Origin: Oceanicaulis sp.
Lineage (GTDB): Bacteria > Pseudomonadota > Alphaproteobacteria > Caulobacterales > Maricaulaceae
DNA: 64,000 nt
Direction of reading: 5' to 3'
NCBI GenBank assembly: GCA_020832735.1
Contig: JAFIEB010000112.1
Coordinates: forward strand, 22,947 to 86,946
The notes beneath the pieces are model-generated. The model was not told where the DNA came from and ran no database searches. It was given only the letters and a program-made list of their open reading frames with translations. A program made the translations under genes and the position numbers. Below, one piece after another: positions 59,186 to 64,000 of the stretch (position 1 is the first letter of the stretch; the number at the start of each line of letters is the position of its first letter).

Positions 59186-60700
59186 ATGGACGAGAACCGG
59201 ATACGCAAGATCGTGATTGTGGGCGGGGGCACGGCCGGGTGGATGACAGCGGCCGCGTTCGCGAAAATCCTCGGGCCCCGCTATGCCGACATCACGCTGA
59301 TCGAGTCTGACGAGATCGGCATTGTCGGGGTGGGCGAAGCCACCATCCCGCAGATCAATATCTACAACCGCATGCTGGGGCTGGACGAGAACGAGTTTGT
59401 CCGCGAGACGCAAGGCAGCTTCAAGCTGGGCATCGAGTTCGTGGACTGGGGAAAGAAGAACCACACCTATTTCCACCCGTTCGGACCGTTCGGCGTCGAT
59501 ATGGAGGGGGTCTCCTTCCATGCCTACTGGCTGCGCATGATGCATGGCGGCGATCCGCGCCCTGTGACGGACTTTTCGCTGACCTCGGTCGCGGCGAGCC
59601 AGAACCGCTTCATGCGGCCGATAAAAGCCAGCAACTCGCCGCTGTCCAGCATCGCCTACGCCTTCCACTTCGATGCCTCGCTCTATGCGCGGTTTCTGCG
59701 GCGCTATTCCGAGGCCCGGGGCGTCACGCGCCAGGAGGGCAAGATCGTCCATGTCCACCAGCGTGGCGCGGACGGCTTTATCGAAAGCGTGGAGCTTGAA
59801 AGCGGCCAGCGGATAGAAGGCGAGCTCTTCATTGATTGCTCGGGCTTCAGGGGCCTGCTGATCGAGCAGACGCTCAAGGCCGGCTACGAGGACTGGACCC
59901 ACTGGCTGCCTGCCGACCGGGCCGTGGCGGTGCCCTGCGCCCATGGAGAGGGCGAATTCACGCCCTATACCCGCTCCACCGCCAGAGAGGCCGGCTGGCA
60001 ATGGCGCATCCCCCTCCAGCACCGCATCGGCAATGGCTATGTCTATTCCAGCCAGTTCATCTCCGATGACGAGGCCGCCTCAACCCTGATGGCCAATCTC
60101 GATGGCGAGGCGCTGGCCGATCCGCGCCCGCTGCGCTTCGTCACCGGGCGTCGCAAGAAGGCGTGGGTGAAGAATGTCGTGGCGCTGGGCCTCGCCTCAG
60201 GCTTCCTCGAACCGCTGGAGTCCACCTCCATACACCTCATACAGAGCGGGATCGCGCGGCTCATGATGCTGTTCCCCAGCCGTGATTTCGAGCCCGCCGA
60301 TATCGAGCGCTACAACTTCATGATCGCCCGGGAATTCGAGCAGGTGCGCGATTTCATCATCCTGCACTATCACCTCACCCAGCGCGATGACACGCCCCTC
60401 TGGGAGTATTGCCGCAATATGGACGTCCCTGAGCCGCTGAAGGAAAAATACCGGATCTTCGAAAGCCACGGCCGGATTTTCCGCGACAATGACGAGCTGT
60501 TCAACGATACGAGCTGGTTCGCCGTCATGATCGGCCAGGGCATGGTCCCGCGCAGCTATGACCCGGTCGTGGAGGCCATGGATATGCCCACTACGCGCGC
60601 ACGCATGGACGAGCTGCATTCGGTGATCCGCACCTGCGCCCGGCAAATGCCCGGCCATGCCGACTTCATCGCGATGAATTGCGCCGCCAACGCGGCGTGA
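59186..60700 (+). CDS. Tryptophan halogenase-like flavoprotein 4
   Basis: [51 protein letters not shown]. Confidence 0.92.
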   Translation: MDENRIRKIVIVGGGTAGWMTAAAFAKILGPRYADITLIESDEIGIVGVGEATIPQINIYNRMLGLDENEFVRETQGSFKLGIEFVDWGKKNHTYFHPFGPFGVDMEGVSFHAYWLRMMHGGDPRPVTDFSLTSVAASQNRFMRPIKASNSPLSSIAYAFHFDASLYARFLRRYSEARGVTRQEGKIVHVHQRGADGFIESVELESGQRIEGELFIDCSGFRGLLIEQTLKAGYEDWTHWLPADRAVAVPCAHGEGEFTPYTRSTAREAGWQWRIPLQHRIGNGYVYSSQFISDDEAASTLMANLDGEALADPRPLRFVTGRRKKAWVKNVVALGLASGFLEPLESTSIHLIQSGIARLMMLFPSRDFEPADIERYNFMIAREFEQVRDFIILHYHLTQRDDTPLWEYCRNMDVPEPLKEKYRIFESHGRIFRDNDELFNDTSWFAVMIGQGMVPRSYDPVVEAMDMPTTRARMDELHSVIRTCARQMPGHADFIAMNCAANAA

Positions 60701-60710
60701 AGGGACAGAA

Positions 60711-61106
60711 GTGATGGATGAGCGGCATCTTCAACCCGCCCGGAACGCGCTGAACGACTACCAGGAGCGCTACCAGCTGAAAACCGAGACGGCGGTGTAT
60801 GCGCTGACGGAAGAGAACTGGCGCGATGAGTATATCCCGTTCCGGCAGTCGTCCGGCTGCTACCTCTTCTACGATGAAGCGGGCCAGCTTCTTTACGTCG
60901 GCAAGGCGGTTAATCTCGGAGCGCGAGTCGGCAGCTACTTCAATCCGTCTCCCTTCGCTCCAAAACCTGGCCATGTATGGAGCGCGATGCCGCACCATGC
61001 GCTTGTGATCAGGGTAGAGAATTTTTGGGAAGCTCCTTCCCTCGAAGAGTATCTGATCAACGCGCTTAAGCCTGCCGACAACACGCGCGGCCGAAACTGG
61101 GATTAG
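60711..61106 (+). CDS. Stand-alone GIY-YIG nuclease-fold protein
   Basis: SSGCYLFYDEAGQLLYVGKAVNLGARVGSYF, SLEEYLINALKPADNTRGR. Confidence 0.7.
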   Translation: MMDERHLQPARNALNDYQERYQLKTETAVYALTEENWRDEYIPFRQSSGCYLFYDEAGQLLYVGKAVNLGARVGSYFNPSPFAPKPGHVWSAMPHHALVIRVENFWEAPSLEEYLINALKPADNTRGRNWD

Positions 61107-61143
61107 GCCCGGTTTTCCTTGCGCCGCTTTGGATCAACTGAAA

Positions 61144-61157
61144 TGATAGCGCTAACA
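61144..61157. promoter_or_regulatory. LacI/XylR-type operator candidate
   Basis: TGATAGCGCTAACA, ~45 bp upstream of the GH43 start. Confidence 0.78.
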
Positions 61158-61201
61158 ATACGAGGGCGGAGCGCCCCGAAGATCAATGAGGGAGGACCAT
61201 C

Positions 61202-62992
61202 ATGACCCGGACACGCAAGCACGCGATCTGGACAGGGGCCAGCGCGCTGGCTTTGTTTCTGGCAGGCTGTGAGGCGCCGGAAACCGGCCATGATGCGCCG
61301 CCCCCCGCACCAACGCCCGCCGCAAATGGCGATGCTGATTCGGCAACGAACGGTGACGACACCCCCCTCCTGGCCCGCTTCGACTGGTTCCACTATGAGG
61401 GCGGCGACCCGGCCCACGAGGCCTTCCCGGCTGGCGAGGGCGAGTTCCAGAACCCGGTCTTGGGCGGTTTCTACCCCGATCCCAACATATTGCAGGTGGG
61501 CGGGGATTATTACCTGACCACCTCCACCTTCGCGTATTTTCCCGGCCTGCCGGTGTTTCACAGCCGCGACCTGGTGAACTGGACGCAGATCGGCAACGCG
61601 CTGGACCGTCCCGGCATGGTCGATTTCGGCGATCTGGGACTCTCACGCGGCATCTTCGCGCCCGCCATGGCCCATCATGAGGGCGTGTTTTACATGCTCA
61701 ACACCTGCGTCGATTGCGGAGACAATTTCCTGATCACCGCGCAGGATCCGGCCGGGCCGTGGTCCGATCCGGTCTGGCTGCCCGATCTCGCCGGCGGCAT
61801 CGACCCCTCCCTCTTCATCGACGAGGACGGGCGCGCCTACATTCTCAATAACGGCCCGCCCGACCGCGAGCCGGAATATGACGGCCACCGCGCGGTGTGG
61901 ATCCAGCAATTCGACATGGAGACGCTCTCCACCTTTGGCGAGCGCATCGTGCTGGTCGATGGCGGCGTGGACTTCTCCGAGCAGCCGATCTGGATCGAGG
62001 GGCCGCACATCTACAAGGTGGACGGGCTCTACTATCTGATCTGCGCCGAGGGCGGCACGGCAGAGGGCCACTCGCAGGTCGTCCTGCGCAGCGAGAACCC
62101 GATGGGACCGTATGAGGCATGGGAGGGCAATCCCATCCTAACCCAGCGCGATTTGCCCCGCGACCGGCCTCACCCCATCACCTCGGCAGGCCATGCCAGC
62201 TTCGTCACCACGCCGTCTGGCGAATGGTGGGGCACCTTCCTGGCCGTGCGCCCCTATGGCGACGATATGTACAATACCGGCCGGGAAACCTTCCTGATGC
62301 CGGTCAGCTGGGAGGAAGGCTGGCCGCGCATGACCGGCGATGGCGACCTCATTCCCTACGCGCACCCCCGCCCGGACCTGCCGCCGCAGGAACCGTCCGA
62401 TCCGCCCATGGCCGGCGCATTCGAGGTGCATGAGAGCTTCGACGGCCCTCTGCCGCCGCACTGGATGATGCTGCGCCTGCCCGAAGACAACTGGTACGAT
62501 CTCGAGACCGAGCCGGGCAGCCTGACGCTGACCGCGCGCGCTGTGGGACTGGGAGAGAACGCCAATCCCTCCTATCTCGGCCGGCGCCAGCAGCACATGT
62601 ATGCCAGCGCCTCGATGCGCATGCGGTTTGAGCCGCAGGACGCGGGCGACCGGGCCGGCCTCGTCGCTCTGCAGAGCGATGAATACTGGTATTTCATCGG
62701 CCTCGCCCGTGACGGGGAAGGCGATGTGATCCGTGTGGAGCGCCGTGCGGGCCCGGAGCAAAACGTCCATGGTGAAATCCTGGCCAGCACGCCCTTTGAA
62801 GGGCAGGCGGGCGCGCCTCTGGACCTGCGCATCACCGCGCGGGCCGGTGAATACGACTTCCACTACGCGCTTGCCGACGGCGAGTGGCGTCCCCTGCTGG
62901 GGGACGCGGACGGCACGCTGCTCTCCACCCGGATTGCAGGCGGGTTTGTCGGCGTCACCATGGGGCCCTACGCCTACCGCGCGGCGGAGTAG
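61202..62992 (+). CDS. GH43 family beta-xylosidase/alpha-L-arabinofuranosidase, lipoprotein
   Basis: NPVLGGFYPDPNILQVGGDYYLTTSTFAYFPGLPVFHSRDLVNW, GGIDPSLFIDEDGRAYI, WIEGPHIYKVDGLYYLICAEGGT; lipobox FLAGC. Confidence 0.95.
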   Translation: MTRTRKHAIWTGASALALFLAGCEAPETGHDAPPPAPTPAANGDADSATNGDDTPLLARFDWFHYEGGDPAHEAFPAGEGEFQNPVLGGFYPDPNILQVGGDYYLTTSTFAYFPGLPVFHSRDLVNWTQIGNALDRPGMVDFGDLGLSRGIFAPAMAHHEGVFYMLNTCVDCGDNFLITAQDPAGPWSDPVWLPDLAGGIDPSLFIDEDGRAYILNNGPPDREPEYDGHRAVWIQQFDMETLSTFGERIVLVDGGVDFSEQPIWIEGPHIYKVDGLYYLICAEGGTAEGHSQVVLRSENPMGPYEAWEGNPILTQRDLPRDRPHPITSAGHASFVTTPSGEWWGTFLAVRPYGDDMYNTGRETFLMPVSWEEGWPRMTGDGDLIPYAHPRPDLPPQEPSDPPMAGAFEVHESFDGPLPPHWMMLRLPEDNWYDLETEPGSLTLTARAVGLGENANPSYLGRRQQHMYASASMRMRFEPQDAGDRAGLVALQSDEYWYFIGLARDGEGDVIRVERRAGPEQNVHGEILASTPFEGQAGAPLDLRITARAGEYDFHYALADGEWRPLLGDADGTLLSTRIAGGFVGVTMGPYAYRAAE

Positions 62993-63005
62993 CCGCCCGT
63001 TGAAG

Positions 63006-63041
63006 ACACTCCCGGACACCGCCATGCGGTTCCGGGAGTGT
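63006..63041. terminator. Bidirectional hairpin terminator candidate
   Basis: ACACTCCCGG...CCGGGAGTGT with nested ACCGC-CAT-GCGGT between convergent GH43 and GH115-like genes. Confidence 0.6.
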
Positions 63042-63069
63042 GGGTCTGCTGAAAGAGGAAGAAGAGACG

Positions 63070-64000
63070 CTATCTCGCCCGCTGGCTCTCCGGCGGGCCG
63101 AGATAGGTGTCCGGCACATCGCCGCGCGCGACCACGATCCGCTGGAAGACCGGACCGGCGTCCACCATCCAGATACGCAGGGTCTGCGGCCCCGCCTCCA
63201 CGCTGTGACGGGTGGTGTGGACGACGGAGTTGTCGCCCACATTGCGCTCCCAAGTCGCATCGGAGTCATCGAGATGCATGTTGATGATCTGCGGGGCTTC
63301 GCCGCCGATGGAGACGGCGTAGCGCAAGCCGCCCTGCCCCCGGAAATCGAGCGTCGGGGAGAGCGTGACCTGCACCTCCACCTCACCGGCCTCCAGCAGG
63401 TGGATATCGTATTCCAGACGCGGCGAGTCCCCGCCCGGCGTCACAGCCTCTGCGGTGGGCGGGAAGAGTGTGACCGATGACAGCGTGCGCCCCAGATCAG
63501 GCACGATGCGCCACGCGACCGCGTCGCCATCAATCGCGCGGGCGTGACGGGCGGCCTCCATGGCGATAAAGCCGTCAGCCTCCACGAACGCCCCTGAAGC
63601 CGGAGCGATGTCCGGGTTCACGGCTGTCACCGCGATCTCCACCTCCGCCCGGTCCGGCCCCGTGACCGTGATGACGGCGCTGGCTTCCCCTTCCGGCGCC
63701 GCATCCCAGTCAATGGATGCTTCAATGCGCGCATCGCCGCGGCCTTGCGTCTGTGACAGCTGCACCCAGGGCGCGCTCGCCGACAGGGTAAAGCGGGCCG
63801 CACTGGCGCCCCGGTCGAACAGATCGATATGGCGGGTCTGACGCCCATGGCGGTAGAAGGCCGGCAGGGCAGGCGCGCCGTCCGCGCCCGGCCAGGCGCG
63901 CTCATCACCCTCCACAGCAACCCCCCGCGCGGCGCCGCCCCCCGGGGGGCCGGGGGCTAGCTCGGGGAGGGCCTCCTGATCGGGCGGCGGCCCGGAGGGT
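63070..64000 (-). CDS. C-terminal part of a probable GH115 alpha-glucuronidase (truncated by window end)
   Basis: FVEADGFIAMEAARHARAIDGDAVAWRIVPDLGRTLSSVTLFPPTAEAVTPGGDSPRLEYDIHLLEAGEVEVQVTLSPTLDF resembles the GH115 C-terminal domain; frame open to window edge. Confidence 0.7.
   Translation of the reverse strand, partial: PSGPPPDQEALPELAPGPPGGGAARGVAVEGDERAWPGADGAPALPAFYRHGRQTRHIDLFDRGASAARFTLSASAPWVQLSQTQGRGDARIEASIDWDAAPEGEASAVITVTGPDRAEVEIAVTAVNPDIAPASGAFVEADGFIAMEAARHARAIDGDAVAWRIVPDLGRTLSSVTLFPPTAEAVTPGGDSPRLEYDIHLLEAGEVEVQVTLSPTLDFRGQGGLRYAVSIGGEAPQIINMHLDDSDATWERNVGDNSVVHTTRHSVEAGPQTLRIWMVDAGPVFQRIVVARGDVPDTYLGPPESQRAR

Noticed and set aside
1-64000. Transposons, integrases, rRNA, tRNA
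   Set aside because: No transposase/integrase motifs or recognisable structural RNA sequences seen; a dedicated scan (tRNAscan-SE, Infernal, ISfinder) would be needed to exclude them.

Overview
GC-rich bacterial chromosomal window, probably an alphaproteobacterium of Caulobacterales/Maricaulales type (inferred from gene content). (1) About 1.1-18.8 kb is a divergent NRPS-type natural-product locus. The minus strand carries a P5C-reductase-like oxidoreductase, a cupin, a HemN-like radical SAM enzyme, a stand-alone ATP-grasp ligase, a C-A-PCP NRPS, an ATP-grasp-A-PCP NRPS (10-residue code reads DAFWIGGTFK, the classical Val code), MbtH, an Sfp/EntD PPTase, a SyrB2-like Fe/2OG enzyme with HxS where hydroxylases have HxD/E and SyrB2 has HxA, a DinB-fold protein and an AlkD-like DNA glycosylase. 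The plus strand carries two aminotransferases flanking a DRE-TIM aldolase/synthase. HemN-like rSAM + AlkD + DinB together suggest a DNA-reactive (possibly cyclopropane or halogen-bearing) product with self-resistance; this is the main candidate for an undescribed system. (2) 18.9-26 kb: Mrp/Mnh-type cation/proton antiporter operon with three ND5/MrpD-like subunits. (3) 26-36.6 kb: LapA-like protein, Tat-signal SDR, TPR-EAL protein, S8 subtilase with a heptad [INS]PF[WY]G repeat, sterol desaturase, ArsR-rhodanese regulator, TauE/SafE permease. (4) 36.6-42.4 kb: Entner-Doudoroff operon zwf-pgl-edd-glk-eda. (5) 42.4-64 kb: xylan/glucan utilisation locus (SIAE-type esterase, GH9, GH3, GH10, TonB receptor, four tandem tryptophan-halogenase-like flavoproteins, GIY-YIG protein, GH43, partial GH115) with three TGNTAGCGCTANCA palindromes matching the known XylR/LacI-type operator. 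No rRNA, tRNA, CRISPR array or IS element was recognised. All family assignments come from reading the sequence by eye; no database search was run.
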